Source of the DNA: Azadirachta indica
Taxonomy: Eukaryota; Streptophyta; Magnoliopsida; Sapindales; Meliaceae
Reading direction: 5' to 3'
Length of the DNA: 64,000 nucleotides
Assembly: GCA_022749755.1 (NCBI GenBank)
Contig: CM040451.1
Coordinates: 13,777,871-13,841,870, forward strand
The notes beneath the pieces were generated by a model. That model had not been told where the DNA came from. It saw only the letters and a list, made by a program, of their open reading frames with translations, and searched no databases. Positions 41,450 through 53,412 of this stretch are shown here, piece after piece (the stretch's first letter is position 1; every line of letters starts with the position of its first letter). The translations under genes and the position numbers were made by a program.

Positions 41450-42480
41450 TAAACATCTTTTTTGAAATTTGCTAAGATAGATATGCAAGTAATAGGGTAT
41501 TAAGAATAGATTTTAGGAAATTAATAGACTACCCTAAATTTAATTTTTGCTAGCTTTAATTTTCTGAAGTCGACGATATCTTAAGGCTTCTAAATAGGCT
41601 TATGGACGACGAAATGAAAAGGATAATCCTATTGTTGAAAAATATAATGTCAACACTTTTATAGTTTCTAATTATGTAGGTTTTGCAGTGAATATACAAT
41701 ATTTCGTCTCTTTGTGAAAATTTTTCTTTATATACATGTCACATTTCTGACTTAAATTTAATAAATGTAAATTACAACCAACCAAAAAACTTAAATATAG
41801 GTAAAACAATTTTAAAAGATTATTCAATAAAATGACCGCGTCACATATTTTATATTTTCTTTATTATTATCACTATATTACCGTAATAATTGGTTAATCT
41901 TATATTGAAAATGTATGTGTTAAAATTTAAAAAGAAAATATATACTTTTCAATCTAACATTGAGTGATATTTCAGAATTATAAACAATCTTTTACTATAC
42001 ATATTATACACTCAATTCATTTAGTAAAATTTTTCCCAATCTTTAATTGAGATGGTTGTGTCTTTGTTCTCTATTTAGAGGGTCTGAAGGCACATTTTAT
42101 TTAAATTAGGTGTAAATTTTTACAAGTAGTGATAGAATATATTCAATCTAAATTCTAATTCTTAATAGATTTTCAATATAATATTAACATATTGTTAATA
42201 TAGTTATAATTTTAAAAAAAGTTCGTAAAATTACTTCTGAAAAATAAAAACAAGAATATTCAAGCATTTTATTAACCATTTAAAATCATACAAATAATAA
42301 TTTATTTTTAAATACCTAATTTCTACCAGCAAAACATATAAACAACAAAGGAAACCTATTTTAAAGTTAAGAATACAAAGAACACTTATTTGGGATAAAT
42401 ATATAAGTTCGATCTCATTTTTTTGTATAATTTAAATATGTATACTTCATGAGAATTGGCTTGACTTTAAAAATACCAAA
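41450..42480 (-). pseudogene. Relic of an ankyrin-PGG gene 3' end and downstream flank
   Basis: This stretch is collinear with the 3' flank and last coding bases of ankyrin copy 2 (about 44290-45330). Shared blocks include GCTTATGGAyGACGAAAT, GGATAATCCTA, GAAAATTTTTCTTTATATAC, ACTTAAATTTAATAAAT, GCGTCACAT and CGGCAAAACA/CAGCAAAACA. At about 42445-42475 it enters the region equivalent to the C-terminal codons (TTCATGAG.A..GGCTTGACTTT) and then homology fades. It appears to be the remnant of another minus-strand copy, with the coding part lost. Confidence 0.65.
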
Positions 42481-43986
42481 GAAAGTAAGTTTAATTTATG
42501 TAAAGGTATTTTGAGTTCGAATAATAATAGAAAGTAAGAGTTTGGTATTTCATGAGTGAGATTTCTCACTCCCATCTAAAATCTTTTAAGAAAAAAAATT
42601 AATGTAAAAATATAATATTTTAAAAGTACACAATTAATTGTGAGTATATTTATATTCTAAAATATACTCATACTAAAAAATTTTATTACAAAATGATCCA
42701 TTATATAATTCACTGTTAAAAACAATTTGATCTTAGGAAATAAAATATTATTACTTTTCACGCCCATTTATAACCATTAATTCATGAGAAAAGAAATCAA
42801 TATTTGAGAAGATTCAAATGAAAAAAAACTCTTTTTTTTTTGGAAAATTATATAGCATGATTAAAATTAAGATATACAATTAAAACAATTTAATTAAAGA
42901 TTATTTAAATATCTATAATGGTGTCCAGAGTAAATCCTAATTTTAAAATTTTTCATATGAGAGAAAATTTTTCAAAATAAATCTAATTTGAGCTTAATTT
43001 ATGTAAATATTCATATTTAAAACTTTCTTGCCGGATTAACCAAAAACTAATTTGAATGGATAAAAATACCCCTGAATCAAAACATGTACCCTTACCATTG
43101 ATAACAACTACGAAACTATGAATTAAGACAGTTATTAATATTAGTGTATTTTTCTATTAATGAGAGAAAAAGCATACCCAAAATTTATTTCAACTTGTAT
43201 TATATTTCTTTTAATACTTCAAATAATTTTGTTTTGTAACTCATCTTAAGAATATAGTTGTTATTTCCATACTATTACTTTTATATTTAAAAATATATTT
43301 CTTTATTTTAGCTAAATCTCTTAACTATTAAACTATTATTAATTTCAGTTAAAAGGTTTAGATTGTTATTTTTGAAAAAAATATTTTAACTAGTGTCTTA
43401 TTAATTAGTTTAACCATAACAATTTCATGTATCAAATTAGGATAAAAGATTTTAGTTTATTTTATTTTTTAAAAAAGTACTTGATATATATATTTTGAAT
43501 TAAAAAAGTACTTGATACATATATTTCTCAAAGAGATAGAAATACTAACCTTAATTTTTGTTTTATAAATTATAACTAACTAGAATTTAGAGTTTTTCAC
43601 TAAAAAAATTCTAATTGTAGTCTTAAGTACGAAACAATCCACTGTTTCAAATATATTGTTGTTCGTACTCAAAACAAATTTTACATATTCAAAATAATAA
43701 TCATGTTTCCGAGATAAATTAAAAAATAAAAGTATTTAAAGTATCAAAAGAAATAAAATATAACTTGAAATAAATAAAATTATAATAAATGTTAATAACT
43801 ATATAAAATTACAACAATTATGGTTGGTAAGGGCATATGTTTTTCACCCTAAAGCTTTGGGTTATTTGAAAAATTTTCCTAATTATTTCACATTTTGTAA
43901 AAGAAGAAATCATGTTTAGGAAAATTTAAATGGACAAAAAGAGGTTTTTTATTTTCTGTAATATTGATGTGATAAGATGATTGCAG

Positions 43987-44083
43987 GTTCATCAATGCAT
44001 GTTGAAGACAAGATGGTGAAATTATGTTTGGACGAAGACGCTGAGTCAGAGCTGGAGCCAGCACAAACTACCATATATTAATT
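43987..44083 (+). other. Exon-like orphan stretch
   Basis: A TGATTGCAG acceptor-like sequence is followed by an open frame of about 31 codons (with residues MHVEDKMVKLCLDEDAESEL) and a TAA. Its GC content and acidic composition stand out from the AT-rich surroundings. It could be a terminal exon of an old ankyrin-cluster member or an alternative 3' exon of copy 1. No partner exon or homologue is recognised. Confidence 0.35.
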
Positions 44084-45259
44084 TCCATCATCAACACAGA
44101 AATATTGGACGATTACAAGAAAGTTTACGATTTGAAAATGGAACACGATACATGATTTATGCTTATTTTAAATTTTTTTTATTCATACTTTATAAATTTC
44201 TCCGATTAATTATTTTAAAAAAAAATATATTTAGATATGATGAATTTTTTATGGTACATATTAAAAAATATTTAATTAAAGAGTACTAGACATTCACAAA
44301 GGTGTAATAGAGTTAAGAGTAGATTGTAGGGTGTAATAAACTCACACCATAAATCTGAATTTTGCTGCTTTCATTTTTGAAGTCAACCGACATCTTAGGG
44401 CATCTAAACAGGCTTATGGATGACGAAATAGAATAGGATAATCCTACGATTGGAAAATATAATGTTAAAACTTGTATAGTTTAGGTAAAAATGATAGAAA
44501 CTTATATAATTCAAAATATAAATTACAATCATAATCTACTCTAAATCAACATTTATAAATCAATTTTGAATTTATGTTACTATTTTGAATCATTATTTTT
44601 AATCTTTAATTCTTTTATATCAATGAAAACTTGTAAATCTTCCATAATAAGAGTAGAAATATAGTATTTCTTCTATTTATGAAAATTTTTCTTTATATAC
44701 ATATCGCATCTCTGACTTAAATTTAATAAATTGTCAATTACAACAGATCAAAAAACTTAGATATATATAAAACAGTTTTAATAAATTATTTATAAAATTA
44801 TCGCGTCACATGTTTTATATATTCTCTATTGTTATTCCTATTGCTATTATAATTATTTGGTAAATCTTAAATTAGAACTGAATAGATTAAAATTTTATTG
44901 AATAAACATATAAATAAAATGGTTTGCATGTCTCACCTAAAGTCTTTTTTAAGAAGAAAATATGTACTTTTAGATCTAATATTGAGCAGTATTTTTGAAA
45001 TTATAAACAATATTTTTCTATATATACATGTTATAATATACACACATTTCAGTTAGTAAAATACTTCTCAAAAGTAAAACAAGAATATGCAATTAATAAA
45101 ATACTTAGTTGACAATATAAGAATAAGATCATACAAATAATAATTTATATTCAAAATACCTAATGTTTACCGGCAAAACACATAAACGACAAAGCAAACA
45201 TGCTTCAAAATTAAGAATACTGATAGCACACATTTGAGATGAATATATAAAGTTCGATC

Positions 45260-48157
45260 TTATTTTTTCGAATAATTTAAGTATCTATGCTTCTTCTTCT
45301 TCATGAGCACCGGCTTGACTTTGTTGATTATGTCCTTCAGAACTTGAGAATACATATGAAACTGCATCAGTCCAAAAAGTGAAACTGGAATGAAAGCAGC
45401 AACATAAACGAGAGTAGTACTCCACCGCCCCTTCAAGCGAACGATGAGCAGAAGTGCGGCTGTGAAAGTTATCATGCTTGATACAGAGAAGAATAGTAAG
45501 CTGAAGCCAATCGTCAGCTTCCTCGGAAGAGATTTGAGGAAAGCATCTTGTTGAAATGGCGACGTGAGGATAGAGAGAAACATCACAACAGAGCATAAGG
45601 AGGTGATTAAGGAGACAACGTCCATGATAGTGAAAACCACGAATAGCGGAGAGTGGAGGAAAACCGGAAGTCCATTATCATTATTGCCTCCTGGCAAGGT
45701 GTAAGCAGCAGCAAAGACGACTGTGGCGACAAGAACCGACACGGTGGAACACGACTCAGCAGTGTCCTTCATCCATTGTTGAGCAGTTCCATATTGGTTT
45801 TGATGCTGTTCTTGGAAAAGATCTGCCGCAGTTATGCCATTTTCATTCCGGTGCATTGTATAATGGGACGGCATTTTTTCTTTTACGTTCTGTACAATTT
45901 ATGAACTTATATAATTTCATCAAAACACATTAATGGGGACGATCATAAAGCTATAAAATTAATTTCTGAGAAAGAAATCAACGAAAAATTAAAGAAACCA
46001 GAAATTAAGGCTGACCTTAAACCATCGCAACTCCTCCTGAAAGTGGAGAGCAGGACCATAACGGGTTCCTTCTCGATAATACTTCATGTCTCCAACATGG
46101 TGCAATAAAGTTTTGCCATTTATGTCAATCCTTGCAGCCAATTTTTTTACTGTCCTTTTTTCCAACGACTCCAATAGGCGATTGAAGATTTTTTTCTGAC
46201 GATACATTACTGCAGAATGTAACACATTTTGCCCATAGTCACTAAGATAATCGACTGCCTGAGGATATTTATAGAGTATCGTCTCCAAAATCTCTGTGAT
46301 TCCATTGCTTGCTGCCATCAGTAATGGGGCCTCAGTTGAACTCCTTTTCTTTGTCTTCTTTTTCTTGCTATCCTGAGCTGATGATGAACTTGATTCGTCA
46401 GTTGGGGTTTTTGGTTTATCTCCAGTTGCTCCTTTGCCTAGTCCTAAGGAAACTGTGGCGTCTACTTCAGTTTTGTAACTTTCCTTCCAAGAAGAGTCTT
46501 GTTCTACCAGCAATTCGACTAGTTCAACAGCTGATTCATTTTTTCGCTTTTGCTTATAGGTTTTCTTAAGCCTGGGAAACACTGAGCATAGACAGAAATA
46601 CAAAGTGAATCTATGGATTTTGTATATGGTATAAATATTCAGAAATCAGAAGAGACTCTAAATTCGAACAAGAAATATCAAAGAATAAAATTTTGATCCA
46701 AACCATTAACCACGCCCCACCACATTAGAATCTGCATCTTTGAAATTGCTGCAACATATTGTGTAAATTGGTTAGCTAATCAAGCACAATTTAAGAATTA
46801 CAGTCTGAAGAGTAATAATTATGCTAACATAAAATTAAAATTCATATAATTAACAGTTTGTTTCCTTTTTCAATTTACTGTAGAATGGTAATCAATTAAC
46901 CATTTTATTTTGAACTTCACAAAACACTTTCAATTATCAAATTACTTGTCAGGTTTTTTGCTAGGAGAATGTTGTCACTTTTACTCTTGCCAGTCTCCAA
47001 GTCTTGTCTCCGACTTGATAGAAGCTTAATTTCTTCCTTATACTCTTTGAGCGCAGCTGTTGGAATAACTGAATGCTCCAAAAAAAAAAAAAAACAATCA
47101 AATTAATCACTTATATTCGAAGTCCTAAATTTTGTACAAATGCACATATTTTTGTAATGAAAATGTCCACAAATATGAGTGTATATATACGATATTAAAT
47201 TAGATAAACTTGTCTGCGACCTAATTAGTTACTTACCAGAATATAACAATTTGCTAAATTTGTTCATGGGTCTCCCACTCTTGAAAGCTAGTGGCATTAA
47301 AGCTAGTAAATTAAAACTCGTCATGCCATTTTTTTCCTCTCTTTTTGCAAGTTTGACTTCCCCTTCGGCATAATATTCCTTTGGCCCAAGAAACTCTTCC
47401 TTTTTCAGTAACCAGATAGCAGTATCTGTATAAAACCAACACAAAATTATGGACGTCATCACACGAGAATTATATATATATATAAAAGGAAAAAAGAAAC
47501 GGAGATATGAGAGAATATAAATACCGAATTTATGGGCGATGACAGCAATGTGAAGAATGGACATTTCATCATTTCTTCGGAAGTGATGGTGTAAGAGGTT
47601 CGGATCAATTTGTTCAACAGTTGTAGCCAAGTAGATCATCATTTTCTTCTTCCCAAGTGCAGCAGCCCTATACAGCGGGGTTTCTGCATCAATTTGTTCC
47701 GCATCAAAAGTTTCTTCGGGTCGTCCAGCAATTTCTTGTTTTCTTCCAAAAATTCCATGGCAGTCAAATGTTTTTTTTCTTCTGCATTATCGGGCCCAGA
47801 TCCTGGATCCAGGAGAATAGCAACCACGTGTTGAGCTGCCTCAACACAATTGGATGTGGCAACTTCGTGAAGAGGAGTGTTTCCATGGTCATCAGGTGTG
47901 GTCAAGGCCGCAAATTTTTCTGATTGATTAGGCAACAAGTCAATCAAAGCTCTGATCAGTTGAGGATTTTTAATGCCTGCTGCAAAGTGAAATGCGTTGT
48001 CTGCATTCACCGTCAGAGGATTAAAGAACGCATTCCGATCTCTACGGTAATATTCCTCGAAGCCTTGCCATTCACGTAGCATGGCCGCCCTATAAGCATC
48101 TCTCATTTTTTCAACGTGATATCGCTCATCTGTCTGAATCTCCAACTCTCTCGCCAT
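45260..48157 (-). pseudogene. Ankyrin-repeat/PGG-domain membrane protein gene, copy 2, one-base frameshift
   Basis: Six exons: 48157-47525, 47425-47237, 47068-46946, 46748-46704, 46581-46016, 45889-45260. They encode an N-terminal helix (MARELEIQTDERYHVEKMRD), ankyrin repeats (DNAFHFAAGIKNPQLIRALI, GNTPLHEVATSNCVEAAQHV, TPLYRAAALGKKKMM, SILHIAVIAHKFG), a second set (EAPLLMAASNGITEILETI, GQNVLHSAVMYRQKKIF, GKTLLHHVGDMKYY) and a four-span PGG domain (SCSTVSVLVATVVFAA, YTLPGG). Exon 1 lacks one base near 47693: the frame runs from LLMRNKL into an early stop at 47639, while TPLYRAAALG continues in the next frame. There is no GT-AG pair that could bridge it. All other exon phases agree, so this is either a very young pseudogene, a polymorphic null allele or a base-calling error. 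Conceptual class: ACD6/ITN1-like, defence and stress signalling at membranes. Confidence 0.75.
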
Positions 48158-49918
48158 TTTTCTCTCACACTTAATATGGACGTATTGATTGCAGAATTAG
48201 AAGTGTTAATTAATTTTCTGACAACTGCATGCTCTCTTTTATAACCCTTAAAAGGTCATAGGTATCATTACTTTGCTTAATAAATTAATAAAGCTCAACC
48301 ATTGTAAGAATAAAATACAGATAAAAGTTAATGGTCCTACCGTTTTGGAAAATTATCTTACCTTAAATATTCTATTTGTCTATGTTATTGATCTTTGCGT
48401 AGTTAACAATTTTCAACACGCAGAATAAAGGTGATTACTCTTTGCTTTCTTGCGTTAAAAAACACTGCGAAGTTAACACGTAATAACTATATATGTTAAC
48501 AGATTCATTCGTTACAGATTTTTGTTGAAGTAAAACTCGATCTTTGATCATCTAATTCTATATATAGACTAATTGATCGTAAGAAAAAATGATTTTATCT
48601 TTATTAATTCATAAACATTCTGTTATTGGTGGACAGTGAACTAATTAATAAAGAGTGTATGGTGTTTTCTCCGAGCATGGATATAGATAATAACGCGATT
48701 CACATTTACTTTTGAATGAATTCTGAATGAATTTTTTCAAAGAATCTGTAAATTGAAATAATAATTTTTTTTCATCAAGAATAATTGACTAGAAAATGTT
48801 AAAAGCAATGCAAAAGAACAATGCTAGTGACCCTAAATTCTTATCCCAAATTTCGACCCAAATGTTATGACATGCACTCTTTATTAATAAAATTTATAGA
48901 ATTATTTAATCAAACCATTTTATGTGTAATGAATTTTATCAAATGGACACGGCAGTGACTTGATATACCAATCCCACCTAAGATTGTATCGTCAAGCTAT
49001 GTTAAAGATTTTTTTTATTTAATAAAATTTTTTTCATTGGGTAAGGTTCAAAAATAAAACAAAATACTATAATATTTAATCCACCTGCGAGATTTGAATT
49101 TGAATGTGTTTCCAAAAGCCCAAACAGTTAGGATGCGTTTGGCAGTACTGTATTTAATCCACTGTCAAAGTTTTGGCTATATAGAACTTTGACCATTCTT
49201 TGCCTAAAAATGGTGAATTTAATTGATCGTCCAATCCTCGTATGGCCATTTGAAAGTTTTTCTTAATTAGTTTATCATGATACTGATGTACATTGTTCCA
49301 AATTATAGATTTGGTTCTTTTTCTAACGTTTTTTTCCTTTTTAATATTTTCAAGCCTTTATTTTGTTCTTTTCTTGTAATTGCTCAATGCTTATTTCGAG
49401 GGGTTAAAGCTTATAGTGTGTTTCTAAGTATAATCTTGTTTTCTACATTTGCCCCTTTTTTTTTAAGTTTCTTACAAGAAAAAAAAAACCTATTATTATT
49501 TAATTGGTTGATTTTCAAAACAAAAGTATGTTTGTTAAAATTTTGTCGAATGAGCATATTGATAATGCAGCGTGTGCATTTCACTTTAAATATTTCTAAG
49601 AAGAGAATGAAATATTTCATAATAACAAGCAAAAATATATAGCTTTTGGATTTGACATTGAGTGGTACTATCGGAATTAAAATTTCATAAGCAGTCTTTT
49701 ATTATACAAATCATACACATAGTAAAGTACTTCCAGTTTACGGAAAAACAAAGAAGAATATTCGGGTTTGATAATACAACGTCATTCATAATTTATTTTT
49801 TAAAATATATACTTAATTTATCTCCGAAAATAAAGCACCATAAAACAAACATACTTGAAAAATGCATCCATATATTACGCCCTTGACTACGTTGTCTCTT
49901 ATTTTTTAGTTCTTATTC
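48158..49918. other. Intergenic spacer between ankyrin copies 2 and 3
   Basis: This contains the promoter of copy 2 and the 3' flank of copy 3. Segments at about 49130-49220 and 49640-49920 are shared, in diverged form, with 54880-54960 and 55380-55560 and with the flanks of copy 2, marking the tandem duplication unit. No other gene is seen. Confidence 0.6.
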
Positions 49919-51599
49919 TAAATATCTGGGCTTCTTCTTGGTATGAGTACGCTTAAATTTTCTGGATAATTTTTTGATTAAAATCTTCAGGAGTGCAGGA
50001 AAAAAAAAAAAAGGAAACCGAATAAAAGTAAATAGCAGGACCGGAATGAAAGCGGCAGCGTAAAGGAGAGTGGTAGTCCATCGCCTCTTCAGACGAATGA
50101 GGAGCAGCAGTGCAGCCGTGAAAGTTAATCGTGGAAAATAATACGGACAGGAAGAGTAGAAAGAAGCCAACCATCAACTTTCTCGGAAGAGATTTCTGGA
50201 AAGCCTCCGAATTATACGGTGACGTCAGGATAGATTGGAACATCAGAACAGAGGACAAGGAGGTGATCAAGGAGACAACGTCCATGATAGTGAAAATCCA
50301 GAAGAGTGGAGAGTGAAGGAAAATCGGAACATCTTGTTCATTGTTTCCGGCAGGCACGGTGTAAGCAACGGCAAATACCTCAGTGGTGACCAGAATCGAA
50401 ACGGTGGAACATGACTCAGAGGTCTCGTTCATCCATTCCTGAGCATGCTTGTGTTGCTCTGCATGCTGTTTATCGAAGAGGTCCGCCGCAGTTATCCTCT
50501 GGTCTTTGTTACGGTGCATGATATAATGGGTCGGTATCATTTCTTTTACCTTCTGCACAAAATTTGATAAGATCAGAATCAAATAATATTTTTCGCTTAC
50601 GTAACATCTACGCAGTTTTAAAATTTTTTTCATACTTAAAAATTCTAAAAGAATAAACGGAAAAAGAAACTAGCTAGAAACGCTGACCTTGAACCAATGT
50701 AATTCTTCTTGCAATTCGAGAGCCGGTCCGAAGTGGGTTCCTGTTCGATAATACTTCATGTCTGCAACATGGTGCAATAAAGTATTGAGACAGTTGTCAA
50801 TCCTTGCAGCCAATTTCTGCACTTGCTCTTCTTCCATATTCATTATGCGTTCGAAGATCATCTCTTGACGAAACACCACCGCTGCATTTAACATATTTTG
50901 CCCATAGTCACTAACGTAATCGACTGCCTGAGGATATTTAGCGAGTATTGCGTCAATAATCTCTATTATTCCATTGCTTGCTGCCATAAATGTTGGCGCC
51001 TCAGTTGAACTTCTTTTTCTTTTTCTCGCTGACTTCAGTTGATGAACTTGTTATCTCTGATGTGTTTGATTTCTCCGTTGAGGTTTTTGAGGCAGCTTTC
51101 TGATCTTTGCTGTCCTCAGGTTTTGTTTCTCCTTCGCCTAGTCCTAAGGAAATTATGGCGTCTGTATCAGCTTGGTAACTTTCCTTCCAGGAAGTGTCTT
51201 GGTCTACCAGCAACTTGGTCAGTCTAAGAGCTAATTCATGCTTTTGTTTTTCCTTCCAGATTTTCCTAATCTTCGGACATCCTGGGCATAATTAACAGCA
51301 CAAAAAGGTGAGAAGATAAACTGAATAGAATTAATTATAATATAAATGACTAACTTGATTTTTCTCCAACAAAAATTCATATCAGAAGAGTAAGTTCAAT
51401 TCGAACAACAAAATTCAGAGAACGAAATTTTGATCTAACCTTGAATCAAGCCCCTCCACATCTTTGACGTTGCTGCAACATTTTGTGTAAATGGTCAGCT
51501 CAGGCAGACTTAATTAATTTTAGAATAATACGGTCTGAAGAATAATGATGCTAGCGACCACATGAAAGTATATATAACATGCAGTTAGTCACATATAGC

Positions 51600-51988
51600 T
51601 AGCTCCTTAGTTTCTGTTGCTTTGAGTGGAGTTCTTTTGCTACTGGGCTGGTTTTGCTCTGCTGTACGTAGAGTTGCTGCTTTGAGCTGCATTCATCTAC
51701 TGCCGCTGATTGCTGCTATGGCTGATGGCTTGTTTTGCTGCCGCCGCTTGGTGCAGTCTATCTGCTGTGGAGTTGCGTTTCTTAATTTGCGGCTGCTGGC
51801 CTCTTAGACTTGTTATTTGGGTGCAGTTTCTAATCTTTTAGCTTGGATGCTTTATGGTTTTTCCAGTTTCTTTTGTAACTTCCTTTCATCTTTAGATGTT
51901 CTTGTTAACCTTTTTCTTTCTTTTCATTAAATTTCTGTAAGAGTTCTCTCTTAAGGATCACTCTTTTTGGAAAAAAAAAAAAAAAAAC
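51600..51988 (+). mobile_element. Poly(A)-tailed insertion, possible truncated LINE or retrocopy
   Basis: Within an intron of ankyrin copy 3, a relatively GC-rich segment (GTTTTGCTCTGCTG, GCTGCTATGGCTGATGGC, TGCCGCCGCTTGG) is followed by TTTCATTAAATTTCTGTAAG and an A17-type tail at about 51971-51988. Copy 2 has no equivalent. The composition and terminal poly(A) suggest a 5'-truncated non-LTR element or processed cDNA in plus orientation. No reverse transcriptase motif is visible and I could not find a clear target-site duplication. Confidence 0.45.
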
Positions 51989-52274
51989 AGAACAAAACAC
52001 TTTACCATGCATGCATATATATCAGATTACCTGTCTGGTTCTTTGCTTGGCGGATGCTCTTGCCAGTCTCCAGATTACCTGTCGAAGCTTATCTTCTTCT
52101 TCGTGGCCCTCTTCAAGCGCAACTGTTGGAATCACCGCCAAGAAACGCAATCAAATATCCATCACCTATATATTCCAAGTACCAGATTTTATAGAAATTG
52201 ATTAAATTACATATTTTTGTAGCGCAAACTAATCTCTCCACACCCCTGTGTGTTTGTGTGCGTGTTTGTGTGTC

Positions 52275-52364
52275 TATATATATATATATATATATGTATG
52301 TATATGTATGTATGTATGTGTGTATGTATGTATGTATGTATGTATGTATGTATGTATGTATGTA
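52275..52364. repeat. Compound (TA)n(TATG)n microsatellite
   Basis: A TA run followed by about 18 TATG tetramers with a few TGTG/TATA interruptions, in an intron of ankyrin copy 3. Confidence 0.9.
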
Positions 52365-53412
52365 TTATAAAATAGATTTATCATTATGAAGGCTATAATT
52401 AATTAAGTCGCGTACAAAAATAGAAGAATTTCTTCCATATGCTCATGGATCTCCAACTCCTGAAAGCTGTTGGCATTAAAGCTAGTAAATTAAAACTTGT
52501 CATGCCATTTTTTTCCTCTTTCTTTGCAAGTTTTTCTTCCCCATCATAATAAGTTTCCTTTGTGCCTAGAAACTCTCCTTCCTCTTCCAGTAACCAAATC
52601 GCCGAATCTCTATATACAAAAGCAACACAGAATCAATGACAACTATGTATATATCATGCACGTATATACACACACTTCTAGAGTTCTAGTGCAACAATCG
52701 GCATTATATAAAGAGATCAAATAATCATAATTAATACATGAACAACTATATAAGAAAAAGGAAGAGAGATAAGAGAATGCCAAAGTGCTGGCCGATGACA
52801 GCAATGTGAAGAGTAGAGATTTCATCATTTCTTCGGAAGTGCTGGGTTAAGAGTTTTGCATCTATCTGTTCAGCAGTTTTAAACAAGTACTACACCATTT
52901 TGGTCTTCCCAAGTGCAGCAGCCCTGTACAGCGGGGTTCCCCTAATTTGTTACGCATCAAAAGTTTCATCGGATCTTTCACCAATTTCTTCGGATCTTCC
53001 GGGTCAAAAGCTTCTTTTCTTCTTCATCATCATAATTATTATCAGGCCAAGACGTTGGATCCAAGACAAGAGCAACCATGTGTTGGGCTGCCTTAACACA
53101 ATTGGTGATGGCCACTTCGTGGAGAGAAGTTTTTCCATGATTATCAGGCGTCGTCAAGGCCGCAAATTTGTCGGATGGATTTGGTAACTTGTCAAGCAAA
53201 GCTTTGACCAGTTTGGGGTCTGTACTGGCTCCTGCATAGTGAAATGCGTTGTCTCCATTTACCGTCAGAGGAGAAAACAATTTCTCCGGCCCACAGTTAC
53301 CATAGAATTCCTTGAAGCCTTTCCAGTCCTTTATTAAGGCACTTTCATAAGCAGCTCTCAGTTTTTCAACGTTATAACGACAATCTATCTGAATCTGTAA
53401 TTCTCTCTCCAT

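Larger units (their letters stand above)
40584..45259. other. Tail-to-tail intergenic region of the ankyrin cluster
   Basis: Extremely AT-rich, no intact gene. It contains one arm of a diverged segmental duplication (about 41450-42480) whose partner is the 3' flank of ankyrin copy 2 (about 44290-45330), plus an isolated exon-like open stretch at about 43987-44083; both are listed separately. Motifs at about 40800-40935 (TTAACGTTTGGACTAACAGA, CAAATTGACAAATATC) resemble dispersed non-autonomous repeats. Confidence 0.6.
49919..53412 (-). pseudogene. Ankyrin-repeat/PGG-domain gene, copy 3, decayed pseudogene
   Basis: Collinear with copy 2, starting MERELQIQIDCRYNVEKL at 53412. Lesions seen: a frameshift near 53015 that ends the first open frame, another near 52940 just before TPLYRAAALGKTKMV, an in-frame TAG at 52890-52892, GC in place of the GT donor at about 52794, a frameshift in the Lys-codon tract near 51015, a frameshift near 50130 within the membrane domain, and VPAG in place of the hallmark VPGG. 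Readable parts include KESYQADTDAIISLGLGE, YGQNMLNAAVVFRQEMIF, LLHHVADMKYYRTG and SCSTVSILVTTEVFAVAY. The intron between the exon ending near 52030 and the short one at about 51476-51446 contains a poly(A)-tailed insertion. With this many independent hits the gene cannot make the full protein. Confidence 0.88.

Noticed and set aside
49277..49642. 121-aa plus-strand frame between ankyrin copies
   Set aside because: Phe/Leu/Ile-rich reading of AT-rich DNA; overlaps the duplicated 3' flank of the ankyrin units, which is non-coding in the other copies.
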